A stretch of 64,000 bases of DNA from Longimicrobiales bacterium (GTDB lineage Bacteria; Gemmatimonadota; Gemmatimonadetes; Longimicrobiales; Gaopeijiaceae), in the NCBI GenBank assembly GCA_028823235.1, contig JAPKBW010000003.1, positions 149,098 to 213,097 of the forward strand, read 5' to 3'. Every line of letters begins with the position of its first letter. Position 1 is the stretch's first letter. Position numbers and translations under genes: made by a program. Below are positions 26,948 to 36,249 of the stretch, piece after piece. The notes below the pieces were generated by a model. The model worked only from the letters and a program-made list of their open reading frames with translations, had not been told where the DNA came from and ran no database searches.

Positions 26948-27928
26948 CTACACCTCAGGGGGTGTGGACGGCTCTTCGGGAACTTCCAGGGAAGCATCGG
27001 GATCCGTCGCCAGCGCCTCCCGCGAGAAGTTGATGCGTTGCGTCGGATACGCCAAAGCCACGTCTGGATGCTCGCCAAAAGCGTCGAGGAGTCGCTCCCA
27101 AAGTTGGCTCGCGCTGCCCCGTCGCTCGCGGGGCCGGCACAGGTAGCGGAGGGTAAGCATCACTCCGCTCCCTTCAACCGTAACGTACACAAGTGGGGTG
27201 AGCGTCCGGTAGCGAATCAGAAAGCGCTGATCGCCGCTCTTCGGAGCGGCGTTCGCTTCACGGGTGATCTCGACCGTGAGATCGGCAGCGAGTGACTCGA
27301 TCACCTCTTTCGCCTTCCTCCAGTCACTCTCGAACGTGATCAGCACAGCTAGCTCGTTCCACAGATACGGGAAGCCAGCCACGTAGTTAGCTAGCGGCTT
27401 CGTGAACACAGCTGCGTTCGGAATGTGAATCAGGCGTCCGGTACTCTGGTCAGCGCTGACCCAATTTCCGATTTCCATGATCGTGAATTGGAAAAGACTT
27501 CGGTCGACCACGTCCCCAGCATGGTCTCCGATCTGAATTCGGTCTCCAAGCTCGAACGGTCTTCGCCAAGCGATAAACGCCCAGCCGGCAAGGTCTGCCA
27601 CCAGGTCCTTCAGTGAAATCGCAAGACCGGCCGATAGCAGCCCTAGGAACGTCCCGACGGAACGCAGTGCCGTGAACCACACCTGCGTGAGGAAGAGCGC
27701 CGCAATCGCAAAAGCAACATTAGCCGAGGCCTTGGCCCAGCGATACCTGAGTTCCTGGTCTTCGACGCGCCTGTTTACCAGCGCAAGGACCGCCCGGCGG
27801 GCGATAAACACTCCCAGAACAACCAGCACCGAAAGAATGGTATTGGTCTGTATCTCTAGGCCCACACCCGGGATCAGGCTGAAGTCGGAGTCTCCGCCGA
27901 CCGGCGTCTGCAGAACCACAGTGCTCAA
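26948..27928 (-). CDS. MscS-family mechanosensitive ion channel
   Basis: 326 residues. Three hydrophobic segments (about 25-47, 65-85 and 88-110) precede the pore helix, which is followed by the conserved beta domain beginning FIAWRRPFELGDRIQIGDH and then VVDRSLFQFTIMEI. The C-terminal cytoplasmic domain includes the LRYLCRPRERRG strand. It opens on hypo-osmotic shock. Starts at an ATG overlapping the stop of the DMT transporter gene (ATGA). Confidence 0.9.
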   Translation of the reverse strand: MSTVVLQTPVGGDSDFSLIPGVGLEIQTNTILSVLVVLGVFIARRAVLALVNRRVEDQELRYRWAKASANVAFAIAALFLTQVWFTALRSVGTFLGLLSAGLAISLKDLVADLAGWAFIAWRRPFELGDRIQIGDHAGDVVDRSLFQFTIMEIGNWVSADQSTGRLIHIPNAAVFTKPLANYVAGFPYLWNELAVLITFESDWRKAKEVIESLAADLTVEITREANAAPKSGDQRFLIRYRTLTPLVYVTVEGSGVMLTLRYLCRPRERRGSASQLWERLLDAFGEHPDVALAYPTQRINFSREALATDPDASLEVPEEPSTPPEV

Positions 27929-28911
27929 TGCTCCGTACCGACCGCGAGACGATTACGAGATGAGGGTTCGCTTTGCTTCGCAGACGCTTCGGTGGTGATG
28001 ACGACAACGGACCCTAGGATGATGGCGGCCGCCCCCAGCGAGCGGAAGGCCAACGGCTCGCCCGCGAAAGCCCAACCCAGAAGCATGGCAACGACAGGGT
28101 TCACATATGCGTACGTTCCTGCCCGGGCCGGCGGAACGACAGTCAGGAGCCAAATGTACGCCGCGTACCCAATCAGGGCTCCGGCCAAGATCAGATATCC
28201 GAACGCGACCCAAGAACGCCCAGAAATGCTAGCAATGTCGAGCCTCGCCCAGTCGCCCGTCAGTGCCGCCAGTACAGAAAGGACGGTACCACCCGAGAGC
28301 ATCTGCATTGCAACCAGCATTCTCGGTCGGGGCGGATCCTTGATGTACCGTGAGTGAAGCGAACCGGCGGCCCAGCACAGCGATCCACCCATCACAAACA
28401 GGGCACCCAACAGCTCCTTGCTTCCACCTGCGCCGACTCCGGGCGAGCCGGCCAGAAGGGCGACTCCCGAAAATCCCACCGTGAGCCCGATCACAGTTCT
28501 CCGCGTCGGCTTCACGCGGGAACCAAAGAATCGATCGAGGATGACCATCCAGAGAGGCACGGAGGCGACGAGCAACGCCACCAACCCCGATGGCACCCAC
28601 TGTTCTGCGATCACGATGGCTCCGTTGCCACCTGCCAAGAGAAGTGTCCCGGAGATGGCTGCAGCCCGCCAATGCGCACCAGACGGCATGGGTGCGCCCC
28701 TGCTCAGCGCCCACGCGAAAAGAAGAGTGCCTGCGGTCAGAAAGCGCGCAGCTGCCATGGCGAGCGGTGGCATCGTCTCGATTGCGAACCGAATCGCAAG
28801 GTACGTCGACCCCCAGATGAAGTAGACTGCCGCGAATGCGAGCACAATTCTTGTGAGCGTGGGCTCGACCCGGTCAGTGGATCGGGGGGCACAAAGGGAG
28901 GGTTGGGACAT
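27925..28911 (-). CDS. DMT-superfamily transporter (EamA domain, YedA/RhaT-like)
   Basis: 328 residues with about ten transmembrane helices arranged as two EamA repeats. The first repeat starts AVYFIWGSTYLAIRFAIETMPP, very like YedA-type exporters; the second has YAAYIWLLTVVPPARAGTYAYVNPV, with the usual conserved NP. Substrate unknown; relatives export amino acids or metabolites. Coupled translationally to the MscS gene. Confidence 0.88.
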   Translation of the reverse strand: MSQPSLCAPRSTDRVEPTLTRIVLAFAAVYFIWGSTYLAIRFAIETMPPLAMAAARFLTAGTLLFAWALSRGAPMPSGAHWRAAAISGTLLLAGGNGAIVIAEQWVPSGLVALLVASVPLWMVILDRFFGSRVKPTRRTVIGLTVGFSGVALLAGSPGVGAGGSKELLGALFVMGGSLCWAAGSLHSRYIKDPPRPRMLVAMQMLSGGTVLSVLAALTGDWARLDIASISGRSWVAFGYLILAGALIGYAAYIWLLTVVPPARAGTYAYVNPVVAMLLGWAFAGEPLAFRSLGAAAIILGSVVVITTEASAKQSEPSSRNRLAVGTEH

Positions 28912-29101
28912 GCGGAGAATGTCGCCCTTTGGGCAGGCGGTTCAACCCTGCCAGAGCGGAGGTATATGCATCACTCCAGGACACCACCTTCACTGGCCGG
29001 CCAAGCTGGCGCGACCCAATGCAAAGCGCTCTGCGAAATCCGTCCCTGAGAACCGAATAACATCTGGCTAGGGAACATATCGGTCACGCGGGACGTTGCT
29101 C
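28912..29101. other. Gap between the DMT gene and the leader island
   Basis: 190 bases without a gene. It must contain the minus-strand promoter of the DMT transporter and possibly the plus-strand promoter of the leader at 29102; no convincing hexamer pair is visible. Confidence 0.35.
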
Positions 29102-29144
29102 GGGCTCTGCCCCGTTAGTGCGGAAACTCTCAAAGAGAGAGCCC
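29102..29144 (+). ncRNA. Possible structured leader, three-way junction
   Basis: GGGCT (29102-29106) pairs with AGCCC (29140-29144) and encloses two small stems, CCG/CGG and CTCTC-AAA-GAGAG (29127-29139), with short single-stranded joins. It ends 10 bases before a consensus Shine-Dalgarno AGGAGG (29155-29160). The fold suggests a cis-acting element; I do not recognise a known riboswitch class. Confidence 0.35.
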
Positions 29145-29166
29145 ATTGGGCGCCAGGAGGAGTGTC

Positions 29167-29211
29167 ATGGAAAAACACAGGACGGCCAGCGCATCTCTGA
29201 AATCTTCCTAA
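29167..29211 (+). CDS. Short 14-codon ORF with perfect ribosome-binding site
   Basis: ATG at 29167 with AGGAGG six bases upstream reads MEKHRTASASLKSS and stops at 29209-29211. The ribosome-binding site is the strongest I noticed in the window. It could be a leader peptide for the small membrane protein starting 150 bases later, or the start of a lost gene. No homology recognised. Confidence 0.35.
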   Translation: MEKHRTASASLKSS

Positions 29212-29361
29212 GTCACAGTCGCGGCAGACCTGCCCGCCCCCGCCACACAAGACCAAATATTGCAGAGCCGCTTGCCAAGCTGTGGCATTAAGGCTAAGTC
29301 GGCCCTGCGTAAAATGGGTTTAATTGATTACTTACACCCCTTCAATGACAGGAGTAGTCGC

Positions 29362-29691
29362 ATGGTCGCAAAGGTTCTTACGTTCGGATCTGTCGGAGTT
29401 GCACTAGCCGCCGTCTTTCTCTCAGCGCAGTTCGCTTACTTCCCACTGGTTCTCTTGGTTCTCGGTCTTGCTTGGGGATTCATGCAGCCGGCTGAGGACG
29501 TGTCGACTCGTGTAGCTTTTTACGTGTTGGCATTTACACTGCCGACCATCGCCGACCACTTGGACGTGATTCCGATGGCTGGTGCCTACGCTAACGGCTT
29601 CCTGGACAATTTCGCTGTCGTTATCGCGGGTGTCGCCATTGGAAACGTTTTCGTCGTTCTGATGAACCAGTTGAAAGCCGCGGCAGCCTAG
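29362..29691 (+). CDS. Small hydrophobic membrane protein, unknown
   Basis: 109 residues from the ATG at 29362, preceded by ACAGGAG at a good distance. Three to four transmembrane segments cover most of the length (about 5-20, 24-42, 50-68 and 78-102), with a short charged loop EDVSTR in the middle. Not recognised. Codons end in T far more often than in neighbours (GTT, GCT, GGT, CTT), a pattern of highly expressed genes in many GC-rich bacteria or of a different origin. It stands alone, with 450 bases upstream that hold a structured leader and 65 bases downstream a very strong terminator. A weak promoter pair TTGCCA/TAAGTC (29272-29300, 17-base spacing) lies between. Confidence 0.65.
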   Translation: MVAKVLTFGSVGVALAAVFLSAQFAYFPLVLLVLGLAWGFMQPAEDVSTRVAFYVLAFTLPTIADHLDVIPMAGAYANGFLDNFAVVIAGVAIGNVFVVLMNQLKAAAA

Positions 29692-29756
29692 AGGCTTCCA
29701 CCAGTCGAGCACTGGTTAAGAATGAAGGTGGGGATCAATTCTTTCAGCCCCCATTT

Positions 29757-29812
29757 ATCCAAAATCAAACCCCGGTTGAGGCTCCAGCCTTGAGCGGGGT
29801 TTGATTTTGGAT
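29757..29812 (+). terminator. Very strong hairpin terminator
   Basis: An uninterrupted 18-bp inverted repeat (29757-29774 with 29795-29812) closes a 20-base loop that itself contains AGGCT/AGCCT. The lower stem is AT-rich, so the descending arm supplies the T-rich stretch TTTGATTTT. Because it is symmetrical it could stop transcription from both sides: the small membrane gene on plus, and any antisense from minus. Confidence 0.75.
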
Positions 29813-29988
29813 CCAAGCGCGACCTCGTGTGAAACCGAGACTCCGCAAAGGCTCCCACCGTTTATGTCTTTCCCCTAGCGGCGACTTTCCAGATCGGTGG
29901 CGTACCCTCGGGACTCCTCAGGATCACGGGCTCATCTGACCCGGCAGCTTCCGCGGCCATTTCCCGGGAGTGACCACCGACGGCGGGA
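29813..29988. other. Short gap downstream of the decarboxylase gene
   Basis: 176 bases between the terminator and the stop codon of the decarboxylase. No gene or repeat recognised. Confidence 0.4.
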
Positions 29989-31389
29989 TCAGTCCTCAGA
30001 GATTTCAAGCGCTGCAGCTTCCCGGAGAAGATCCCAGACGTGAAGCACGTCGTCACGGGTCGTCTTCAGATTCCCGATCGCGAGCCGGATGACCGTTTGT
30101 CCCCGAAGATCCGTGTGAGTCAGGAACGCCTCACCCGAGCCGTTGACCCGATCCATGGCTCTCTTCGTCACCTTATCTCCCGCCACGTGACGAATCGTGA
30201 CGAGTGAGAGATGAACGGGCGCCGTGACCTCCCACTCCTCCTCCGCCTCGACCAGCTCAGCAAAATGCCGAGCGATCTCCACGTGGTAGCGGATTCGAGC
30301 CCTGATCCCATCTCTTCCAAACGCCCTGAGTACGAACCACAGCTTCAACGCCCGAAAACGGCGTCCCAGTGAAATCCCGTAGTCCATGAGACTTCGAGTC
30401 TCGGCCTGCTCCGCTGACGTCAGGTATTCAGGGACGATAGAAAACGCTCGCACCAACATTTCCGGGCGCTGACAGTACAGCACGGAGCAGTCGATGGGGG
30501 TGAATAGCCACTTATGTGGGTTAATCACCACCGAGTCGGCTCTGTCCCACCCCTGGAAAAGTGCCCTTACCTCGGGCACGACTGCAGCGGAACCCCCGTA
30601 CGCGGCATCGACGTGAAGCCACACTCCATACTCTTCCGCCAAGTCCGCAATCTGGTCGACCGGGTCGACCGCCGCCGCTGACGTGGTCCCGAGCGTCGCT
30701 ACGATGCCCACCGGCTGGATTCCGGCAACAACGTCCTCCGCGATCGCTGCCCGCAAAGCCTCAACATCCATGGAGAATGCCTCGTCCGTCGGGATCGTGC
30801 GGAAGCCCTCCCGTCCGAAGCCCAGTGTCAGTACCGCCTTCTCGATGGAGGAGTGCGCCTCCTCGGACGCGTAGATTCTCCCCCTCGGCATCCCGAACAT
30901 GCCAGCGGAATGCGCCTCGGGATACGCGACCTCTCTCGCCGCTGCGAGTGCGTAGAGTGACGAGGAAGAGGCCGTGTCGTTGATGACCCCTTCAAAGACC
31001 TCTGGCAAACCCACAAGCTGCCTGAGCCAGTTCGTGGTCACATCCTCGAGCTCAGTGGCCGCTGGAGAGCTGCGCCACACCATCGCGTTCACATTCAACG
31101 CAGCGGCCAGCATCTCACCTAAGATTCCGGGGCCAGACGCCGTGATCGAGAAGTAGCCAAAAAACGACGGGTGATTCCAGTGCGTCAGCCCGGGCACCAC
31201 CAGCTCACGGAAGTCGCGTAGGACCTCGTCCATTGATTCGCCGTGGTCTGGAGCCTCACGCGGCAGCGCCGAGGTGAGGAAGCCAGGCGAAGGACTCGAA
31301 AACACCGGGAGATCCCCGACCGTCGCCAGGTAGTCCGACATCCAATCCGCGGTCTCGCGGGCGTATCGTCGAAACTCATCCTCTGGCAT
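29989..31389 (-). CDS. PLP-dependent aromatic amino acid decarboxylase family protein
   Basis: 466 residues, group II decarboxylase. From the ATG at 31389 (MPEDEFRRYARETADWM) the key sites are the stacking-His region EEAHSSIEKA near 176-185, HVDAAYGG with the PLP-nitrogen Asp261, and NPHKWLF with the Schiff-base Lys293. Family members decarboxylate tyrosine, DOPA or tryptophan; the N-terminal HWNHPSFFGYF is typical. Substrate not certain. A GGAG lies 3 bases before the start, somewhat close. The frameshifted gene upstream ends 35 bases before. Confidence 0.88.
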   Translation of the reverse strand: MPEDEFRRYARETADWMSDYLATVGDLPVFSSPSPGFLTSALPREAPDHGESMDEVLRDFRELVVPGLTHWNHPSFFGYFSITASGPGILGEMLAAALNVNAMVWRSSPAATELEDVTTNWLRQLVGLPEVFEGVINDTASSSSLYALAAAREVAYPEAHSAGMFGMPRGRIYASEEAHSSIEKAVLTLGFGREGFRTIPTDEAFSMDVEALRAAIAEDVVAGIQPVGIVATLGTTSAAAVDPVDQIADLAEEYGVWLHVDAAYGGSAAVVPEVRALFQGWDRADSVVINPHKWLFTPIDCSVLYCQRPEMLVRAFSIVPEYLTSAEQAETRSLMDYGISLGRRFRALKLWFVLRAFGRDGIRARIRYHVEIARHFAELVEAEEEWEVTAPVHLSLVTIRHVAGDKVTKRAMDRVNGSGEAFLTHTDLRGQTVIRLAIGNLKTTRDDVLHVWDLLREAAALEISED

Positions 31390-31424
31390 ATCTCCAGGGG
31401 GAGTTTCTTCTGGGGTGGTTCTGT

Positions 31425-32062
31425 TCAGTGTTCTGCTTCCGTAGAGGCTCCAGCCCAAGCGACGACGTGTTCCACGACGCTGCGGACTTCGCTAGAAATC
31501 TGCTCGAGTTGGATCGCGACTTTTGATGCCACATCGTCGCCTGACAGTAGGGGTTTTCCGTCCTCGGAGCTAAAGAACAGCGCGTCAGTGTGTACCACAC
31601 TGGCGTGCGTCGCGGCACAGTCTAGAGACCGATTCAGTCCCAGGATCTCACGCAGAGACAGCGGGACGGTGCCACCCAGTGTGGGATCGCGATAGCGATC
31701 ACAAATTACGAGCAAAAGGTGCAACTCTTCGATCGCCTCGCCTGCTGCCAGCCCGCGCTTGGCAGCGATGGCACCGTACAGCCCAGAGGTGTGATCTGGT
31801 CTCGATGGGGGCCGCGCATGAGCGGCAAGAGTCGCACGAGAGGTTCGGCAAAGCGATCGACGATCTCAGAGGTGCCCGGAGCGCTTCCCATTCCCCGGGC
31901 CCGCAACACGTGGATCCATACCCCGGTAAGCGAGTGAGCACGATTCTGAAGCCAGGTCGCCAACTCCTTCGGTCCGAGGCGAGGCGTCAAAACGACCGGC
32001 AACTCGTCTTCGGAGATGGGCTCTGGTGGTGTCGAATGGCAACCAGAAGCGTTTCCAGGCAT
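31425..32062 (-). pseudogene. Frameshifted helical protein, possibly RsbRD-N-like
   Basis: Two overlapping frames on the minus strand belong together. The first (32062 to about 31785) gives LGPKELATWLQNRAHSL and AEPLVRLLPLMRG; the second (to 31425) continues LYGAIAAKRGLAAGEAIEE, LGGTVPLSLREILGLNRS and THASVVHTDALFF. Adding one G to the GGG that corresponds to 31782-31784 on the plus strand joins them into about 212 residues. The all-helical pattern resembles N-terminal sensor domains of RsbR-type proteins, a tentative match. It lies between the NtrY-like kinase and the decarboxylase, all minus. Broken gene or sequencing error. Confidence 0.6.
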
Positions 32063-32184
32063 GAAGGTATTGGTGAAATTCGGAGCAAGGTCAGGGCGAT
32101 GGACGCCCTTGGGGGCCTAAAAGATAGAGCACTCGACCCGCCGAATCCACGTGGGCGTTCGAGGCTCCTTCTGCTACAGCGTTT

Positions 32185-35100
32185 CTACGTCCCTTCGAGA
32201 GTCTCCCAAACGCGGAGCGTGACCGTGACGGTGGTGCCGACGCCAAGCTCGCTCTCGACGCTGATGCTGCCACCCCATGCAGTGACGACCCGCTGGACGA
32301 TCGCCAGCCCGAGTCCGGCACCCCTGGATCGGGTACTGAATTGGGGTTCGAAAATGCGCGGCAGGACGTCCTCGGAGATCCCGCTTCCGTCGTCCGTTAC
32401 AACTAGTACCACCGCCGACGCGTCTTCACCTTGGCGCGCAGAGATCGTGACCCGCGTGCCTTCGGTGCCTGCGAGCCGAGCGTTCTCGAGCAGGTTGACC
32501 AGCACCTCTTTGAGTTCGGCGGTGCGAGCCACGACGGGCTGGAGACTCCGATCAACATCCTGCTCGAAGCGAACCCGTGCGGCAGAGCTGCCGTAGAGGG
32601 CCATGACCTCGCCGACTACGTCCTCCACGGAGATGGGTGCCAGCGGGGTCGCCTGATCACTCGGTGCTCCGAACCGCGAAAACGACTGTGCAATCTCCGC
32701 CAGATGGTCAATCTCGGCTAGCATCGCGTCGGCGTTCTTGATCAGAATTTTCTCGAAGTCAGGGTGTCCATCGTCCCAGGCTCTCTTAACATGCTGGATA
32801 CTCAGCTTGATGGGAGTGAGAGGGTTTTTCACCTCATGCGCCACCTGCCGCGCCATCTCCCCCCAGGCCAGCACGCGCTCCGCCTTCAACTCATCGGTCA
32901 CGTCGTCCAGGGAGACGACGACACCCCGGCGCGTGCCAAAGCCGCCTAGTCGTCGTACTCGAACTCGAACCCGGCGTTCACCGACTTGGAAGTCCGAGTT
33001 CCCTTCGTCCGCTGTCCCAGCTAGGTAGTTCTCGAGCCAGTCGTTCAGCGGCTCACCTAGCGCACCTCCAAAGGGAAGATTCCGTCCGACGAATACTTCG
33101 ATACCGAGCAGCTCTTCTGCCCGTGGATTAACCAGCGTGACTCGTCCCGCCGGATCAAGCGCGACCATGCCGACCGCGGCCTCGTCCATGATGAGCTGTG
33201 TTCTACGAGACGTCCGCACCAGTTGGCGGCGAGCGCGTCGTACACGACCGACCATTCGGTTGAAGGCCCGAAATACCGCACCGAATTCATCCTGCCGATG
33301 GGCAGGCAAGCGAAGTCCCAGATCTCCGGAACCGAGGCTCTCCGAGGCGATCTGGAGCGCCTGGATCGGGAGCGTGAGTGCGCGGCCCGCGACCATGGCC
33401 AATCCCAGGGACAAGGCACCCCCAAGCATGATGACGAAAAGGAGAAATTCCAGGAGGTCAGTCGTCTGGAGGGCGCTTGTACCCGCCTGCAACGGCACCT
33501 GAGCGGCAAGGACGTCTCCATCTCGCAAGCGCCGGTATGCGGTGACGTACCTCCAACGCCCAACGGACGTCTCGTGGAGTTCCTTGATCTCATCGTACCC
33601 GTCCAACACTTGGTGTACGGCAAACGGAGTCCATCCCTCGTACAAGCCGAGCTCAACGAGCTCCTCCAGCGACCCTTCCACTAGCTCACCATTACGGTAC
33701 TCGAGAAGCTCTGCACCCACCTGGTTCGCGAGCCGCTCCATCTGCCCGTCGAGCGCGCCGTACCAGCCAGCCGCATCGTCTACGACGCGCTCCGCGATGA
33801 CCTGAGCAGAACGCCGCGACGCCTGCGACAGCGTCTGGTACGCCACCGTTCCGAAGACCGCGCTCGCGAAGGCAAAGAATCCGAACAGAGCCAGCGTTAC
33901 CCGAGCCCGGAAGGAGATCGCAAAGCCCGAAAACCGCACTGCGGCGCGATCGGGATCCCGATGCAACGCCCGTCCGAGGAGAAGCAGCCCGAGGAAGAGA
34001 GTGAGGTTGAGGGCGATGAGGAGCACGGCACGCGCGATCCGAAGAGGCACGCCCGGCAGATCCACGGCGTAGATCACATGGTAGGCGGGCCCGTTGGAGA
34101 ACTGCACTCCGGTATCGGTCTGCCACCCCTCACGCGTGCGGGACCTGCCTATGACAGTGGGCGCGGAGAGGCCATCGGGAAGAGGCAGCACGGACAATGC
34201 CTGGAGCTCGGCCCCTGCCGGCCCTCTTACAAGCGGCCCAAGGCCGGCCCTAACGGAGGTTTCCGGAAACGGCGGCACCACTGCCACCACCATACGGTCA
34301 TCTGGTAGCGCCGAGGTCAGGATGTAGTGCGCGGCATCGTGGTCGAGCTGGACCAGGCGGACCCCACCGGCCACGCGGCCCTCGGCAACGATGGACTGAT
34401 AGGGCTGCGGCTCTCCTTCAGCCACGCCGATCCGGATGCCCTCCCCCGGTGACCCGTCTCTCAGTTCGACCTGCAAGCGCACCGGATAACCGAGCGCGGA
34501 CAGTCCACTAAGGCGCCAGGCCTCATAGAGGATCGTAACGTCTTCCGCCCCGCCAGCATCCAGCGAATCGGCGAGACCGGCGAAGTCGAACAGTCGGTCT
34601 TCGAGTTCGAGATCCTCGACCGCTGTAATTCGATTGAGCCGAACCGCGCCAGCATTCAGCCTGGCGTCAATGCTCTGGCCCCACATGATCGGGATCGTTG
34701 CGCAGCTGGCGATCCCAATGGCGATGGACCATCCAGCCACAGATCGCTGCCAACCACTCCATGCGCCGACCCCATGTGCCGCCAGTCCCACAGGAATCGA
34801 AAACGCGACCGACCACCAAACCGACGAAGTGCCTTGAAAGACCACAGTCGCTCCCACCGCCGCAGCGAACGCAGCAGTGACCGCGATCGCTCCGAACATG
34901 GTGATGGACGAGCCGCGCCCTCCCCGAACCCAGCTGATCGAGACACCCATGACCAGGGCAAGCAGACTTGTGACCGCGACCTGAAGGGCGACCCACTCGG
35001 CACGACCACCTGCTAGGAAGTCAGGGGTCATCCCTCCATGGAGCCAGAGCAAAATGCCCGGACCTAAAACGGCAGAGAGGGCCGCAGCCGTGACTGGGGA

Positions 35101-36249
35101 AAGGCCGAAGCGTGGCCGCGGAAGCACTGAGGCGAGAGCGAAGAGGACCACACCGATCATCGCGACTCGACCTGCCGAGAGCCCCCAGGGCCCAGGCAGC
35201 CGATAGGCAGTGGGATCGAAAACAGCGAAGGCCACCGGAACCGAGTCGACCGGGATCCATATCGCGCCGGCCACGAGGGCCAGGGCCGCTGCGATGGCCT
35301 CAGCTCGACCAAGTGGGCCTCCGATCACGAAGAGCAGCCAGGCCGCGAGTGCGACGAACCCTACCGTGAGCGCCCAGTCATACCGAATCCCAGCGGCCCG
35401 TTCTTGCGGCTCAGGCTGAACCAGAACCACCGTGAGCAACCGGTCGCCATCTAGGTCGAAATCCCAACCGACCTGTGTCCCGCCGGGATCCTCTTCGGAA
35501 ATACGAATCTGCTCACCCGACTCGGCGTAGAATCGGGTTACGAGGTTCCGCACTTCCGCGTTGAGGCCTTCCGGTAATGATGCGCGGAGCACATAGGCGG
35601 CGACTGCCACACTGCCATCATCTGCCTTGGCCGTGACGTAGAAATATCCGAAGAGGGGGAGTTCACGGTACGACCAGCGCCAATCGCCCCTCTGCACGTC
35701 CTCCGGGACCTTTCCGCGGTGAACGCCGTCCCAGGCAACCAGTGCTCCGCTGGCGTCGTAGAGCGCCGCGGCTGAGATCCGGTTCCGCTCCCGAAGGTCC
35801 GCCAGATACTCGCTCGTCGGAGCCGTCTCGGTAGCCGTCCAATCCGCGATCAGTTCGTCGACAGCGGAAGCTCCCGCATCCATCCTGTGCTCTTCGAGCT
35901 CTACGCGCAGCAGTTCGCCCACTGTCTCCACCCGACCGGCCCAGTACCCATCCCAATCCGTAAGGACCTGATTTACTTGGCGCTCGGCGTGGAATCCGAC
36001 CAGGATGCCAGTGACCAGTAGAACGACCCCAAGGCTCCAGGATCGCCCACGTTCCTGCCCGGCCGTGATCAGGGTGATGACGAGCGCTCCAGCAGCCACT
36101 AATAATGGCCATGGGGTCGTCCCACCCGACCAGATCCAGAGTGCAGCGACACCCACCCAAGGCCCTGCCCACCCTAATCGGTGGAGTGCCAGGTATCCCT
36201 CCGAAGTCGAAGGAGATCCAGTTGTCATAGGCGGTCGCCGAGCTGCCAT
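32185..36249 (-). CDS. Giant NtrY-like sensor histidine kinase
   Basis: 1354 residues (ATG at 36228 is an alternative, 7 shorter), nearly twice a usual NtrY. Order: N-terminal hydrophobic helices (about 29-90), a periplasmic domain (about 95-290), a block of eight or so membrane helices (292-523), a second soluble region (530-735), helices at about 737-760 and 784-806, a further sensor segment, a helix at 934-955, HAMP (about 956-1010), PAS (about 1015-1115), the H box VAHEVKNPLTPIKLS with His1138, and the ATPase domain with NLLENA at 1252-1257 and GAGLGLAIVQRV near 1310. Likely partner is the NtrC-like regulator at 24-25.5 kb. Its 5' end overlaps the divergent creatininase-like gene. Confidence 0.93.
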   Translation of the reverse strand: MAARRPPMTTGSPSTSEGYLALHRLGWAGPWVGVAALWIWSGGTTPWPLLVAAGALVITLITAGQERGRSWSLGVVLLVTGILVGFHAERQVNQVLTDWDGYWAGRVETVGELLRVELEEHRMDAGASAVDELIADWTATETAPTSEYLADLRERNRISAAALYDASGALVAWDGVHRGKVPEDVQRGDWRWSYRELPLFGYFYVTAKADDGSVAVAAYVLRASLPEGLNAEVRNLVTRFYAESGEQIRISEEDPGGTQVGWDFDLDGDRLLTVVLVQPEPQERAAGIRYDWALTVGFVALAAWLLFVIGGPLGRAEAIAAALALVAGAIWIPVDSVPVAFAVFDPTAYRLPGPWGLSAGRVAMIGVVLFALASVLPRPRFGLSPVTAAALSAVLGPGILLWLHGGMTPDFLAGGRAEWVALQVAVTSLLALVMGVSISWVRGGRGSSITMFGAIAVTAAFAAAVGATVVFQGTSSVWWSVAFSIPVGLAAHGVGAWSGWQRSVAGWSIAIGIASCATIPIMWGQSIDARLNAGAVRLNRITAVEDLELEDRLFDFAGLADSLDAGGAEDVTILYEAWRLSGLSALGYPVRLQVELRDGSPGEGIRIGVAEGEPQPYQSIVAEGRVAGGVRLVQLDHDAAHYILTSALPDDRMVVAVVPPFPETSVRAGLGPLVRGPAGAELQALSVLPLPDGLSAPTVIGRSRTREGWQTDTGVQFSNGPAYHVIYAVDLPGVPLRIARAVLLIALNLTLFLGLLLLGRALHRDPDRAAVRFSGFAISFRARVTLALFGFFAFASAVFGTVAYQTLSQASRRSAQVIAERVVDDAAGWYGALDGQMERLANQVGAELLEYRNGELVEGSLEELVELGLYEGWTPFAVHQVLDGYDEIKELHETSVGRWRYVTAYRRLRDGDVLAAQVPLQAGTSALQTTDLLEFLLFVIMLGGALSLGLAMVAGRALTLPIQALQIASESLGSGDLGLRLPAHRQDEFGAVFRAFNRMVGRVRRARRQLVRTSRRTQLIMDEAAVGMVALDPAGRVTLVNPRAEELLGIEVFVGRNLPFGGALGEPLNDWLENYLAGTADEGNSDFQVGERRVRVRVRRLGGFGTRRGVVVSLDDVTDELKAERVLAWGEMARQVAHEVKNPLTPIKLSIQHVKRAWDDGHPDFEKILIKNADAMLAEIDHLAEIAQSFSRFGAPSDQATPLAPISVEDVVGEVMALYGSSAARVRFEQDVDRSLQPVVARTAELKEVLVNLLENARLAGTEGTRVTISARQGEDASAVVLVVTDDGSGISEDVLPRIFEPQFSTRSRGAGLGLAIVQRVVTAWGGSISVESELGVGTTVTVTLRVWETLEGT

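Noticed and set aside
28918..28975. GGCGGTTCAACCCTGCC resembling a tRNA T-arm
   Set aside because: No matching acceptor, D or anticodon arms could be built around it.
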